A stretch of DNA of 64,000 nucleotides from Eubacterium sp. (GCA_029266335.1 JAQSXC010000001.1:1-64000); one strand, 5' to 3'. Shown: positions 1-10,133, numbered from the stretch's first letter. Notes: generated by a model not told the origin, from the sequence alone. A program made the numbers and translations.

Positions 1-639
1 AAAAAAATTACAGCAAGCGATTTTCTGGCTCTAGGATTATATACATTTGCAGGGTTTGGACTAGAAGTTTTACTTTCTATGGTACTTCCAAATTTATTAG
101 GTATTAAGAGTTCAGAATATTCCACTACTCATCATTGTATCCATTGGGTACTCACTTGTGTTTTATGGGGATCAATAACTGTTTTTCTTTTACACCTTTC
201 AAAAACTAAGTATTCTTTTGATATATTGAAAAATAATCATGTGATAACACCCAAAGGATGGTTTATCGCAATTATAATAACAGTTGCCGCAATAATGATT
301 ACAACCATTGTATTGAAAGGCTTTAAACCTGTTACAGAATACAATGGGTTGGTTAAATTTATTTTTCAAAATATTTACTATTTGTTTGAAGCTGCATTAA
401 TTGTATTAACAATTATATTTGGTCAAAGGTTTGGAGAGCTTATAACAAAAAAAGGAAATCTACCATGGGGAGGCCTGTTTTTGGCTATGACTTGGGGATT
501 AGTACATATTTTGCTGCAAGATTTGAATACAGGGATTTACACTTTTATAATGGCTATCTTATATGGAATTGTTTATGTAGCATTAAACAAAAACACCAAA
601 TACTCATATATTCTAATTACGTTCATGTTTATATTATAA
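1..639 (+). CDS. multi-pass membrane protein, CPBP-like, 5' end outside the window
   Basis: The reading frame is open from the first base, so the gene enters from the left and only its last 212 codons are present. The internal ATG at 79 is not the true start. At least five hydrophobic stretches are visible. The C-terminal part carries a W-G-L-V-H-I-L-L-Q-D segment followed by a glycine/tyrosine-rich helix, which recalls the last conserved block of CPBP (Abi) intramembrane proteins. The usual EExxxR catalytic block is not evident; the corresponding place reads FGELITKKG. The protein is therefore either a degenerate CPBP relative or another membrane family. Function unknown. Confidence 0.6.
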   Translation, partial: KKITASDFLALGLYTFAGFGLEVLLSMVLPNLLGIKSSEYSTTHHCIHWVLTCVLWGSITVFLLHLSKTKYSFDILKNNHVITPKGWFIAIIITVAAIMITTIVLKGFKPVTEYNGLVKFIFQNIYYLFEAALIVLTIIFGQRFGELITKKGNLPWGGLFLAMTWGLVHILLQDLNTGIYTFIMAILYGIVYVALNKNTKYSYILITFMFIL

Positions 640-1219
640 GTATTTGCTACATCTATTCTCTTAACTCACCGCAGACGGTTTTGGAAAACATATCAAAAAT
701 AAATTCATTATTTTAACTAAACTTCTAATTTACAGGGAAGTACAATTGCTCATTATGTTTAAAATGGTGAGTTTTGTTGCTACATAAAGTGTCCTTGCGA
801 ACAATGCCGCAACGCGCTAAATGGTATGAAATAGAATGCAATTTATATTTGTTTCAATTACTAAAAGCTGAAAGAATATATTCAAAACCAAAAATTAGGT
901 TAAAATATAATGCGAAGTTACCCGGAATTTTACAAGTTCCGGGTATTTTATATTTGGTACGCTGTTGACTCGGAGCTGAGGTTGCGTCAAAATGTCTAGT
1001 CTACGCATCATTTATATTACATAACATTCCTAAAAAATATCACCAATGGCAGAATACTTTATGTTTGCGGAGTAATATGCTTGTGGTATAACATGGGATA
1101 ATTAACCATATTTTTCACTTTCGAAAAGCAGTGGTTCCATGATTAGCGATATTAGACCCTTTGATTTTTTATTAAAGTATAACTTCCTTAGTTAATTTGT
1201 TGTAAACTATGCTAAAATA
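640..1219. other. gene-free stretch
   Basis: Between the membrane-protein gene and the cysS-like gene there is no convincing reading frame. An open frame at 774-968 has no ribosome site and no family resemblance. The only clear element is the hairpin at 920-955. Confidence 0.6.
920..955 (+). terminator. hairpin resembling a Rho-independent terminator
   Basis: ACCCGGAA (920-927) and TTCCGGGT (937-944) form an 8-bp perfect stem followed by ATTTTATATTT. It lies 280 nt past the upstream gene, so it may end a long 3' UTR or an unseen small RNA. Confidence 0.5.
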
Positions 1220-2014
1220 TTATACAAATAATTCTTTAATATCCCATTCAGAACCAAATGCTGAATCTCGAATGATAATGCCATTTTGATCAAGTTTTGA
1301 TTTTAACTCATCTGATAATTCAAAATTTTTATTGAGTTTAGCCTCTTGTCTTAGATCCATTAGTTCTTTAACTTCTTTCATATTAATATTATTAAGCTTT
1401 ATATATTTTTCTTTCATTTCCATGATAAATGCTTCAGGTTCCTCTAAGAAAATACCTAATAAATTTGCAACTATTAAAATGTTTTTATATATTTTATTTA
1501 GCGTTGTAAGTTTGTGAAGAGGATTCTCATTAGTATTGTTTAATAAGGCATTTGAGTACTTAAATACTTGCAGAAAGTTTGATACTGCTAAAGCTGTATT
1601 GAAGTTATCGTTAATAGCCGCAACGAAAGACCCATTAATACCGTCAACTATTTCTGGTTTGATAATTCTACCATAAAGAGCAATGTGCTCATTTAACTCA
1701 CTGTTCTCATTTGCAAAGTTCTTAATCCTATCTAAAGTTTGATAAAAATAGTAAAATCTCTTTTCTGAAGTTATAATGTCATCAGTTGTCAGTGTTTCGG
1801 AATCTTTTGAAAAGTTTGAAAGGATACTAAACTTTAAAACTTCAGGGTGATATTTTGATAATAATTCTTTTGACTCTAAAATATTACCCATGGACGCGCT
1901 TGCTTCTTCAAAATTAAAAATTGATCCATTAGAATATATTTTATATTCATACCCGTGTATACGTGCTAATTTTTGCTTGCTACTATCTGATTTGCAAAAT
2001 CCATTTGAACTCAT
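1220..2014 (-). CDS. stand-alone C-terminal cysteinyl-tRNA synthetase-like protein (catalytic domain missing)
   Basis: The 264-residue product aligns from about residue 30 onward with the second half of CysRS: the region around the KMSKS loop, then the helical DALR/anticodon part, ending in a typical C-terminus (LRQEAKLNKNFELSDELKSK, then GxEW-like SEWDIKEL). The Rossmann catalytic half with the HIGH motif is absent. The KMSKS loop reads SASMGN, so its catalytic lysines are lost. It is not simply a broken gene end, because an AAGGAG ribosome site sits 8 nt before ATG 2014 and the frame is clean for 264 codons. It cannot make Cys-tRNA alone. It may be a decaying paralog, a tRNA-binding accessory protein or a resistance remnant. 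The neighbours truA and mnmD also act on tRNA. Confidence 0.75.
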   Translation of the reverse strand: MSSNGFCKSDSSKQKLARIHGYEYKIYSNGSIFNFEEASASMGNILESKELLSKYHPEVLKFSILSNFSKDSETLTTDDIITSEKRFYYFYQTLDRIKNFANENSELNEHIALYGRIIKPEIVDGINGSFVAAINDNFNTALAVSNFLQVFKYSNALLNNTNENPLHKLTTLNKIYKNILIVANLLGIFLEEPEAFIMEMKEKYIKLNNINMKEVKELMDLRQEAKLNKNFELSDELKSKLDQNGIIIRDSAFGSEWDIKELFV

Positions 2015-2247
2015 TTAATCTTTCTCCTTAAAAAAACTTTATTTTTTATTATAACATAAAATAATAAATCGAATTATGATATCTGACTAATATAGCCGCA
2101 ACTTTGGTCAGGTTAGGAAATTATAGATGTCGAGTTCAATTGTGTTTGAAATTTGTACAAGTTGCTATAATAATGTAGAATTACTATAGTAACTAGATTG
2201 ATTTGGATAAGATAATATCAGAAATATATTTTTAAAAGGGGAGCAGC

Positions 2248-2985
2248 ATGAAAAACTATAAAATAATTGTCCAATACGATGGAAGCAAGTATAAAGGTTG
2301 GCAAAAGCTTAAAGATAATAATCTGTCAATCCAGGAGAAGATTGAAACAGTGCTCACTAAGATGGCAGGGGAAGAAATTCATGTAATTGGTTGTGGAAGG
2401 ACAGATGCAGGAACTCATGCTGAAGGTTACGTGGCTAATTTTCACACAAATTCAAAAATGTCACCCAAGCTGATATTAAATCATCTTTACGAATTTTTGC
2501 CGGAGGATATTGTTGTAAAATCAGTAGAAGAAGTAGATGAAAGATTCCATGCACAACACAATTTGAAATCAAAAACATATGCATACAGTATTACTAAAGG
2601 CAGATTAAGAAATGTATTTAATAGAAAATATTCGTTTCATTCTGAGGAAAAGCTCGATCTTGCTCAAATGAGAAATGCGGCTGGATATTTAATCGGAACT
2701 CATGATTTCCGAAGCTTTACCAGTTTGAAAGAGGGCTCAAAATCTACAGTGAAAACTATAAATTCCTTAGATGTTATTGAAAATGGTATGGTGATTGAGA
2801 TTGTAATAAATGGTAATGATTTTTTACTGCATATGGCAAGGTTTATTGTAGGGATTCTTCTAGAGGTTGGCAAAAAGAAAATAGAAGCTGCAGACGTCCA
2901 AAAAATATTAGATGGGGATAAACGCACAGAAGCTATACCAATAGCTCAACCAAAGGGGCTTTGCTTAAGAGATGTTCTATACTAA
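2248..2985 (+). CDS. truA: tRNA pseudouridine(38-40) synthase TruA
   Basis: TruA isomerises uridines 38-40 in the anticodon arm of tRNA in the cytoplasm. The 245-residue length is normal. The hallmark GRTDAGTHA block, with the catalytic aspartate, lies near residue 52. The N-terminal YDGSKYKGWQ strand and the C-terminal FLLHMARFIVG helix are family signatures. The start ATG 2248 has a GGGGAG ribosome site 6 nt upstream. It is divergent from the cysS-like gene and 80 nt from the following methyltransferase gene, so the two tRNA-modification genes may be co-transcribed. The ribosomal-protein context usual for the housekeeping truA is missing, so this may be a second copy. Confidence 0.93.
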   Translation: MKNYKIIVQYDGSKYKGWQKLKDNNLSIQEKIETVLTKMAGEEIHVIGCGRTDAGTHAEGYVANFHTNSKMSPKLILNHLYEFLPEDIVVKSVEEVDERFHAQHNLKSKTYAYSITKGRLRNVFNRKYSFHSEEKLDLAQMRNAAGYLIGTHDFRSFTSLKEGSKSTVKTINSLDVIENGMVIEIVINGNDFLLHMARFIVGILLEVGKKKIEAADVQKILDGDKRTEAIPIAQPKGLCLRDVLY

Positions 2986-3065
2986 GCTGAAGTGAGCGGC
3001 TCTGTTCTTTTAGCAAAATGTGAAATAATTATGTGAATTATAATATGAAAAGGAAAATGTGAACT

Positions 3066-3764
3066 ATGTTAATACCATCCAATCTTGTGAATGAACAGTT
3101 TGATGATCGTTATTTTGATGTAGTGGATGCGCTGAATGAAGCACAGCAGATCTATTTTAGGAATAATAATCTAATTGAGCGGATTACTATGGGGATAGAA
3201 TCCAGAACCCCTTTTATCATTGGTGAAACAGGCTTTGGCGCTGGTCGTGTGGTAGTTGCACTTATGGAGTTTATTAAAAAAAGTGGTTTGAAAAATATTT
3301 TTATAGAATATAACTCAGTTGAACTGTACCCTCTGAGTCCTGAGAGAATGCTCGATATACTAAATGGATTTAAAGATCGAGTCGGTGAGGAGATCGATAC
3401 ACTTATGGAAGCATATCGAAGTATTGATATCGCCGTGGCAGGTTGGCATTCAGCGAAAATAAAGAAGTCATTTGGAACGATTGAGCTGAATCTATGGATA
3501 GGAGAAGCACTTGAAATGGTTGAATCTTTGGAGAAATCCTGTGATGTCTGGTTTCTCGATGGACATAGCCCCAAAAAGAACCCTTCAATTTGGCGGCCTG
3601 AGTTGCTTATGGCAATTGGAGAAAAGACAAAACTGGGAGGTACATGTTCCACTTTTACTGTGGCAGGTGATGTAAAAAGTGCCCTCATAGAAGCTGGGTT
3701 TATACTTAATAAATATCCTGGATGTGGCGGAAAGAAACATGTTCTGCACGGAGCAAAATATTGA
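3066..3764 (+). CDS. mnmD: MnmD-type tRNA (mnm5s2U34) methyltransferase
   Basis: The family methylates 5-aminomethyl-2-thiouridine at the wobble position, using SAM. The 232-residue product matches the MnmC1/DUF752 domain alone: an N-terminal DRYFDVVDALNEAQQIYF stretch, a SAM-binding ETGFGAG loop near residue 54, and the late motif LDGHSPKKNPSIW followed by GGTCSTFTVAG. The FAD oxidase half of enterobacterial MnmC is absent, as usual in Gram-positives and plants (MnmD). The ribosome site is weak (AAAGGAAAATGTGAACT before ATG 3066). It follows truA on the same strand. Confidence 0.83.
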   Translation: MLIPSNLVNEQFDDRYFDVVDALNEAQQIYFRNNNLIERITMGIESRTPFIIGETGFGAGRVVVALMEFIKKSGLKNIFIEYNSVELYPLSPERMLDILNGFKDRVGEEIDTLMEAYRSIDIAVAGWHSAKIKKSFGTIELNLWIGEALEMVESLEKSCDVWFLDGHSPKKNPSIWRPELLMAIGEKTKLGGTCSTFTVAGDVKSALIEAGFILNKYPGCGGKKHVLHGAKY

Positions 3765-4032
3765 TTTAACCTTATAATGAGGTTTTAAGGTGGACTCTCA
3801 GTCGTTTGTATTGAATATTTGTAAATTTGATATTTAAAGATGCAATTTATTCAATATAAACCTTTTATCTGAGTTTTTACTGAAGATATATATTGAACGG
3901 GCAGTAGTCTTGAAACTTTTAGTAATGACATCGAACTATTTTATACACAGCTGCCAAAAACCCCCTGGGTTCACCATCGGGTATATATTAACAACTTGAC
4001 AAATATGGATTAGGCGTTAAAAATCCCCCCGT

Positions 4033-5643
4033 CTATAGATTAAATCCCTCATACTCAAACCAGTCAAATTCCGCATATTTTTCTGCGTCAGAGGGATTTC
4101 CGCTTGCAAACATTCCTATATAAGCCCCGATGAATCCACCAGATACTTCAGAACCAAGAAAACTTCCATCTATATTTTCTGCTATAATATGCTGTTTTCC
4201 GGAATTGTCAATGGCATAAAAGCTGTTATTCTGATTTTCTGCCTTCAAAACAAAAATTACACTTTCAGAATCCCATTCTACCTGATTGCACATTTCCTGA
4301 TGGTATTCCGCCTTGTCGGTATAATTGTGGCAAAGATATGTATCAAGTTGAACATATCCTTTTATTACGCGAAGAACTCTTTTACAATTTTCCATTAGCA
4401 TCTCAACCCTAATAGAATGATATAAATTTTGCAATATAATCAAACCAGCACTTTCTTTTGGAAGAACAGGTGTAAATGTCATACATGCTTTGACTATATA
4501 ACTCATATGCTGCTGGCGTCTACCAACAAAGCTGAGTGCCTCTACTGGTGCAAAAGTCCTCCAGACATCGGTACTATCTTCCGGGCATATTTGTTTAGTA
4601 TTAGTCCGCAATTTCAGCTTACTATCCTCCAGTTTATAAACATCGTTAACGGGAGTGCCTAAAAAGTTCCATTGGTAATCCAGGATATCCTTATCAAAAT
4701 TATCTCTTTTAGGCACAGCAGTTTCTGGTGTCTGCGGTAAAGCTGGTGCGGGGTAGGTCCATTCCACCCTTCCGGTTCCTGGACTTACAACCGGCCATTC
4801 ATTTTCCCAGGTTACTGGAGCAATAAAGCTTTCTCTTCCCATATTTTTGTGATAGCCGCCGTAAATGCGGGAACCCAGCATTACCATGTACCAGCTTCCA
4901 TCTTTCAGCTGCACAAGGTCTGCATGGCCGACATTGCAAATCGGGTAATACATGCCGAGATGCCTATGGGTAAGAATTGGATTGCCAGGACATCCTTCAT
5001 ATGGCCCAAATATATTCTTGCTTCTTGATACGGTAACTGCATGGTAGAATTCCGTCCCTCCCTCCGAAATCATCAAATAATACCAACCGTCTTTTTTATA
5101 CATATGGGGCGATTCAGGCGAAGCACAATTAACAAGTGCGCCACCCCATATATTTTTCTTTTCTCCAACAAGTTTAAATTCATTCAAATCAAGTTCACTT
5201 ATCCAGATCATTGGAGTTTTGTAACCGTTTCCGGTCGTACCAGTATAATAGACCTTCCCGTCATCGTCCCAGAACAGGGAGGGGTCTATTCCTTCAGCAC
5301 TTTCCACCCAATGGGGTTCTGACCAAGGTCCTTCGGGATTCTTTGCAGTTACTATAAAGTTTCCGCCGTGGCTGACATTTGTTGTAATCATGTAAAATGT
5401 GCCGTTATGGTAACGTATTGTAGGTGCATATATGCCGCCTGAAATATATCCCGGATTCAGGGCCAATTGTGATGTCCTGTCCAGAACGTTTCCTATTTGT
5501 TCCCAATGCACCAAATCGGTACTGTGAAAAATCGGTACACCCGGAAAAAAAGAGAATGAAGATGTCACAATATAAAAATCATCTTCAACACGGCAAATCG
5601 ACGGATCAGGATAAAACCCCGGCAATATTGGGTTATTAATCAT
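4033..5643 (-). CDS. GH43 family beta-xylosidase / arabinofuranosidase, intracellular
   Basis: The 536-residue protein has the five-bladed GH43 domain followed by a beta-sandwich (about residues 320-536) typical of XynB-like enzymes. Catalytic residues are visible: general base D13 in YPDPSICR, the pKa-modulating D120 in GIDPSLF, and general acid E177 in SPESPHM. No signal peptide is present, so it acts on imported oligosaccharides, most likely short xylo- or arabino-xylo-oligosaccharides. ATG 5643 is chosen over an in-frame codon at 5664 because an AAGGAG site lies about 8 nt before it. It is divergent from the AraC regulator at 5796. Exact substrate not decidable from sequence. Confidence 0.88.
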   Translation of the reverse strand: MINNPILPGFYPDPSICRVEDDFYIVTSSFSFFPGVPIFHSTDLVHWEQIGNVLDRTSQLALNPGYISGGIYAPTIRYHNGTFYMITTNVSHGGNFIVTAKNPEGPWSEPHWVESAEGIDPSLFWDDDGKVYYTGTTGNGYKTPMIWISELDLNEFKLVGEKKNIWGGALVNCASPESPHMYKKDGWYYLMISEGGTEFYHAVTVSRSKNIFGPYEGCPGNPILTHRHLGMYYPICNVGHADLVQLKDGSWYMVMLGSRIYGGYHKNMGRESFIAPVTWENEWPVVSPGTGRVEWTYPAPALPQTPETAVPKRDNFDKDILDYQWNFLGTPVNDVYKLEDSKLKLRTNTKQICPEDSTDVWRTFAPVEALSFVGRRQQHMSYIVKACMTFTPVLPKESAGLIILQNLYHSIRVEMLMENCKRVLRVIKGYVQLDTYLCHNYTDKAEYHQEMCNQVEWDSESVIFVLKAENQNNSFYAIDNSGKQHIIAENIDGSFLGSEVSGGFIGAYIGMFASGNPSDAEKYAEFDWFEYEGFNL

Positions 5644-5715
5644 AAATAGTCTCCTTATTAGCACAATTATTTTTCAAATGTTTATTTCTCGAATACATTC
5701 ATATTACGATTAAAA

Positions 5716-5748
5716 TCTTATAAACACCTTGACTTTTTTGTCTTATAA
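5716..5748. promoter_or_regulatory. direct repeat in the GH43/araC divergent promoter region
   Basis: TCTTATAA occurs at 5716-5723 and again at 5741-5748, start to start 25 bp, in the 150-bp gap between two divergent genes. Paired direct repeats of this kind are common as AraC-family half-sites. Assignment to the adjacent regulator is inference. Confidence 0.35.
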
Positions 5749-5795
5749 TAGCATTATATTGACATAGCCTAATTAATACTGGAGGTTTAAGTGTA

Positions 5796-6659
5796 ATGTT
5801 TAGTATGCGTTTGGAATATTTCACAAAGAGCACTGACTTTCCTTTTTTTATTCAATTTGGTGAACACCCGGAGGATTTATTTGTCCACTCTCATTATGAT
5901 TTTTCGGAACTTGTTGTCATATTAAACGGTACGGCAACACATATCGTTAACTCAGATCAATATATTATAAAAAAAGGTGATGTATTTGTCTTTAATGAAA
6001 ATACCTCCCATGGTTTTAGTCATACTCATGACTTGAAAATATGTAATATCATGTATAAGCCCGAGCAGCTATACCAAATTGGGTACGATTTGAAAACATC
6101 ACCAGGGTATCAGGCTCTTTTTGTAATGGAACCCTTCTACAGAAAAGAGAATTCCTTTAAAAGTATGCTGCAATTGACGATGCCCGGTTTTGAATATGTA
6201 ATGAATTTGATAACAGCAATGCTTAATGAATATGAAAGCAAACACCAAGGGTACCAGACAATGATATACTCTCGCTTTTTAGAGCTAGTAGTTTACCTTT
6301 CAAGAGAGTATGCCATATACAATAAAGAACAGTCGGAAAAGATTTTTTATATCGCCAAAACCATATCTTATATTGAGGAGCATTACTTGGAACCTGTTAA
6401 ACTTAAAGAACTTGCTGATATGTCTTGTATTTCCATCAGGCAATTTATCAGAGTTTTTAAGGAAAATTACAAAATGACTCCCATGAATTACATTATACAG
6501 CTCAGGCTGCAGCACGCTTGTACACTATTGAAGAATAGTAAATACAGCATCTCGGATATTGCATATGAAAGCGGGTTTTCGGATAGCAATTACTTTACAA
6601 GACAATTTAGAAAAATGTTGGGTGTTACACCTAAGGAATATCGTCACCATACCGTATAA
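5796..6659 (+). CDS. AraC-family transcriptional regulator with N-terminal cupin domain
   Basis: The 287-residue protein has an AraC-type sugar-sensing cupin half (residues ~15-90, with HSHYDFSELVVILNG and the KKGDVFVF strand) and a C-terminal double HTH (~185-285) with the canonical DIAYESGFSDSNYFTRQFRK and GVTPKEYR motifs. It likely activates or represses the divergent GH43 gene and perhaps the following YesM/YesN genes in response to a pentose or oligosaccharide. GGAGG precedes ATG 5796 by about 10 nt. The sensor kinase begins 23 nt downstream, so co-transcription is likely. Confidence 0.88.
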   Translation: MFSMRLEYFTKSTDFPFFIQFGEHPEDLFVHSHYDFSELVVILNGTATHIVNSDQYIIKKGDVFVFNENTSHGFSHTHDLKICNIMYKPEQLYQIGYDLKTSPGYQALFVMEPFYRKENSFKSMLQLTMPGFEYVMNLITAMLNEYESKHQGYQTMIYSRFLELVVYLSREYAIYNKEQSEKIFYIAKTISYIEEHYLEPVKLKELADMSCISIRQFIRVFKENYKMTPMNYIIQLRLQHACTLLKNSKYSISDIAYESGFSDSNYFTRQFRKMLGVTPKEYRHHTV

Positions 6660-6682
6660 AACATTATTATAGGGTTGAAAAA

Positions 6683-8464
6683 ATGAAGAAAATACTAATT
6701 TTCAAATGGCTGAATAATCTGAATATCAGGAAAAAGCTTATGTTATCCTATATCCTGGTAGTATTGCTGCCCGTCCTCCTTATTGGACTTGTGCTGACCT
6801 TTAGCATGCAAAAAATGGTTACGGAAAGGGCAATGTATGAATCACGCAATAGTGTGGATAGAGTACATGCCAGACTTAATGCGCCTTTAAAGCTGGCACA
6901 GGACTTATTTGCACAGTTTAGTATGGATACCAATCTTGAGGACCTCGTACTGGAAAAATATCGCACAGTAGACGAGGTTGTGGATGCTTATTCAGGTTAT
7001 TCCGGAATAACAAATGGTGTAGGCAGCCATATTATAGAAATTCAGGATATAAAGCTGTACACATATAATAAATCAATGCTGAACAGCGGACAGTTTATTA
7101 TAGTTGATGATGATCTAGACGGAACACCTTGGCTTAAGCGGGCCAGATCCTTAAACGGGGGTATTTGCTGGCAGGTGGTATACAATTCCATGAGGGATTC
7201 CAGCCTTTTATCCCTGACAGCTCAGATCAAAGGACCCATCCAATTGAAGCCGCTCGGAGTTTTAGTGGTTAGTATTAATCAAAGCTGTATAACCTCCATA
7301 ATAAAAGATGAGCCCTATGAGACTATCATTCTGGATGATACAGGAATTGTTCTAGCTTCGAAAAACACTCAAATAGTTGGGAAAAAGCTTGATAGCAAGT
7401 ATAGAGATCTTTTAAACATATCTTCGGGTATTTATGAAATCAATTATGAAAATAAAACATTAAAAGCTATAGTCAAAACTTTTTTACCTGGTATATGCAA
7501 CAAAGAGTTCAGAATAATTTCACTGGTTCCTATAAGTGCTATAACTGATAAAGTGAATAATACATTTAGACTAGGATTTTTTATGATGATGATAAGTCTG
7601 ATGCTGGCTGCAGCCTTATTCTCGTTTTTCTCCAATGTTATTAGCAAACGAGTTAAGAGCATGAGCAGCGATATGCATACGGTTGCTCTGGGGAACTTCG
7701 ACTATTCACCATCAATAGAGGGTGATGATGAAATTGGCCAACTGTCCAGGGATCTGGGAGTGATGGTAAAAAGCATCAAGGATTTAGTTCATGAAGTATA
7801 TGAGGTGAACCTGCAGAAAAATCAGCTGGCTGTACGTCAGAGAGAAATTAAGTTGAAAATGCTTGCAAGTCAAATTAATCCTCATTTCCTATTCAATGCA
7901 CTGGAAGCTATCCGTATGCGGGCATATTGCAATGGTGATAATGAGGTCGCGGAGGTAATAATGCTTCTGGGAAAAATAATGAGAAAAAACCTAGAATTAG
8001 AGAATGAACTGGTGGTGTTCAGCGATGAAATTGATCTGGTAAAGAGTTATCTGGAGATACAAAAGTTCAGATTTACAAGCAGGTTTAACTATAAACTGGA
8101 TTATGATAACGAATTGGAGAATTATAAGCTGCTTCCGCTTATTATACAGCCTATTATAGAAAATGCTGTTGTCCATGGACTGAAATTTATGGAAGAAGGT
8201 GGTGAGATTTCACTTACAGCAGAAAAAAATTGCGGGATAGTGAGAATCATTGTTGAAGACAATGGCAGTGGAATAGATGAGGAACGGTTCCAGTTTGTCA
8301 TTAATAACCTGAATGAAGTTGAGGATTCTGTCGGTCAGCGCATTGGACTTAGAAATGTATATCAGCGCATAAAGCTCTTTTATGGAGAGAATTATGGAAT
8401 GACCATCAGCAGTACTTTTGGGAAGGGTACCAGAGTAGAGATTACTTTACCGGGAGAAGGGTGA
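6683..8464 (+). CDS. YesM-type sensor histidine kinase
   Basis: The 593-residue membrane kinase has a first TM helix at ~20-40, an extracellular dCache-like sensing region to ~290, a second TM helix at ~295-320, a HAMP domain, then the His_kinase domain with H401 in NPHFLFNALE and a HATPase_c domain (N box IIQPIIENAVVHG, G box DNGSGID). YesM kinases sense extracellular sugars, often with an ABC binding protein. The response regulator starts 5 nt after the stop, and an ABC transporter follows, so this pair most likely controls uptake of a plant-wall oligosaccharide. Confidence 0.92.
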   Translation: MKKILIFKWLNNLNIRKKLMLSYILVVLLPVLLIGLVLTFSMQKMVTERAMYESRNSVDRVHARLNAPLKLAQDLFAQFSMDTNLEDLVLEKYRTVDEVVDAYSGYSGITNGVGSHIIEIQDIKLYTYNKSMLNSGQFIIVDDDLDGTPWLKRARSLNGGICWQVVYNSMRDSSLLSLTAQIKGPIQLKPLGVLVVSINQSCITSIIKDEPYETIILDDTGIVLASKNTQIVGKKLDSKYRDLLNISSGIYEINYENKTLKAIVKTFLPGICNKEFRIISLVPISAITDKVNNTFRLGFFMMMISLMLAAALFSFFSNVISKRVKSMSSDMHTVALGNFDYSPSIEGDDEIGQLSRDLGVMVKSIKDLVHEVYEVNLQKNQLAVRQREIKLKMLASQINPHFLFNALEAIRMRAYCNGDNEVAEVIMLLGKIMRKNLELENELVVFSDEIDLVKSYLEIQKFRFTSRFNYKLDYDNELENYKLLPLIIQPIIENAVVHGLKFMEEGGEISLTAEKNCGIVRIIVEDNGSGIDEERFQFVINNLNEVEDSVGQRIGLRNVYQRIKLFYGENYGMTISSTFGKGTRVEITLPGEG

Positions 8465-8468
8465 ATAT

Positions 8469-10028
8469 ATGCTTAGTGTCATAATCATTGATGACGAGGA
8501 TTACATCAGAGAGGGCTTAAAAAAAATTATTAATTGGAATCAATATGGATTTTGCATTTGTGGCGAAGCTGTTAATGGCTTAAGAGGGTTATCACTTATA
8601 CGTGAATTGAAGCCTGATCTTGTTGTTGTGGATATTAAAATGCCAAAAATGGATGGGCTGGAGATGATCAAGGAATTACGTAAAGATAACGAAGTCTGCG
8701 AATTTATAGTCTTATCTGCATATTCAGAATTCAAATATGCACAGACTGCTATAGAACTTGATATTGATTCATATATTCTCAAACCAATCGAGCAGCCTGT
8801 ACTTATTGAAAAGATTTGCAAGGTACATGACAAGATAACTAACAAAAGACAGGCCAAGCAGAATGTAGATATGAGTATAAATTTCTCAAGGGATAAAATA
8901 CTCCAAAGTATCATTCATGACCAGATAGATAGTAAAATACTAGAAAAGTACTGCTTACTTTATGGTTTCGATTTTCCGTGGAGCAGTTACCGGGTTGCTC
9001 TTATAGAAATAGAGGGCAATCATATGGAAATGATGACCATCAAAATGAGTGTTAAAAGGCATATTGAAAGAATTATTACAGAGAACAATCTAGGATATGT
9101 TTTTGATATCGAAAATTATATAGGAATTCTTCTCTACAATGTAAAGATCACGCCCGACTTAAGGATTCTGCATGATCTGCCTGTAAAAATCAATGGGTTA
9201 TGCAAGACTGATGTTACAGTTTTATTGGGTAGTGTTGCAGAAAAACTAACAGATATTCCGTCTTCTTATCAAAATGCCTGTAAATTATTAAACCGTAAAT
9301 TTACTATGGGCTATAAGAGGGTTATCAGTGATGTGACAGAAGAGACAAAGGACGCGTACAAATGTCGAAATGCCCGTCAGAAGTATGTAGTCGAGCATAT
9401 AGTAGACAGTCTGTGTAATGCTGTAGATGCCGAAAACATGGAGAAAATAAATAATATACTGGAGGGCCTATTTCAGGAATTTCTATCTGAAGAGTGCATT
9501 GAGGATATTATAAAAATCAATTATTCGAATATATATTCAGCAACTTTGAATAAGCTTTGCTTAGTGAACCCGGGTATGAAGGAGAAGCTTATCGTCAAAC
9601 AGGAAATCCTGACGGAAATATGCAAAAAGTCCAGTTTACAGGAACTACACGGGTATATGAAGTATATTTTTACATCAATAGCAGATGAAATTGAAGCAGA
9701 ACGGCCAGCGGATCCAATTGCAAAGATTCTTGAATATATAGAGCGGAATTATAGTCAGGATTTAAAGCTTGAGACATTAGCCATTTTATTCAATTACAAC
9801 AGGGATTATCTTGGGAAAAAGATAAAAGATAAAACCGGAAAACATTTTAATACATACCTTGACTCTATTCGATTTGAGAAAGCAAAACAGCTCTTGTCGG
9901 AGGGGCAAAAGGTATACCAGGCAGCAGAAAAAACAGGTTTTAAGGATATTAATTATTTTTATAAAAAATTTAAAATTTATGTCGGTGTTTCTCCATCTGA
10001 TTATAAAGATAAAGCTCTAAAGGAGTAA
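8469..10028 (+). CDS. YesN-type response regulator with AraC DNA-binding domain
   Basis: The 519-residue protein has an N-terminal receiver domain (acidic pocket DDED, phospho-acceptor D55 in VVVDIKMPKMDG, K in YILKPIEQP), a middle region of about 250 residues usual in the long YesN forms, and a C-terminal AraC HTH (~415-515: NYNRDYLGKKIK, then KTGFKDINYFYKKFK and GVSPSDYK). It is the partner of the preceding kinase, translationally coupled by a 4-nt gap. A strong terminator follows at 10134, so the ABC genes are a separate unit that is probably its target. Confidence 0.92.
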   Translation: MLSVIIIDDEDYIREGLKKIINWNQYGFCICGEAVNGLRGLSLIRELKPDLVVVDIKMPKMDGLEMIKELRKDNEVCEFIVLSAYSEFKYAQTAIELDIDSYILKPIEQPVLIEKICKVHDKITNKRQAKQNVDMSINFSRDKILQSIIHDQIDSKILEKYCLLYGFDFPWSSYRVALIEIEGNHMEMMTIKMSVKRHIERIITENNLGYVFDIENYIGILLYNVKITPDLRILHDLPVKINGLCKTDVTVLLGSVAEKLTDIPSSYQNACKLLNRKFTMGYKRVISDVTEETKDAYKCRNARQKYVVEHIVDSLCNAVDAENMEKINNILEGLFQEFLSEECIEDIIKINYSNIYSATLNKLCLVNPGMKEKLIVKQEILTEICKKSSLQELHGYMKYIFTSIADEIEAERPADPIAKILEYIERNYSQDLKLETLAILFNYNRDYLGKKIKDKTGKHFNTYLDSIRFEKAKQLLSEGQKVYQAAEKTGFKDINYFYKKFKIYVGVSPSDYKDKALKE

Positions 10029-10133
10029 TTGATTAACAGATTCCAAAAAATAACCGTTTTAGATTGAAGATATTATTTTACTCTTACTTAATGAAAGTGG
10101 TTAAATTTATCTGTAAACTGGTTTAGTCTATTT

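Noticed and set aside
774-968. 64-codon open frame between the membrane protein and the cysS-like gene
   Set aside because: No ribosome site, no family resemblance, and it runs through the hairpin at 920-955.
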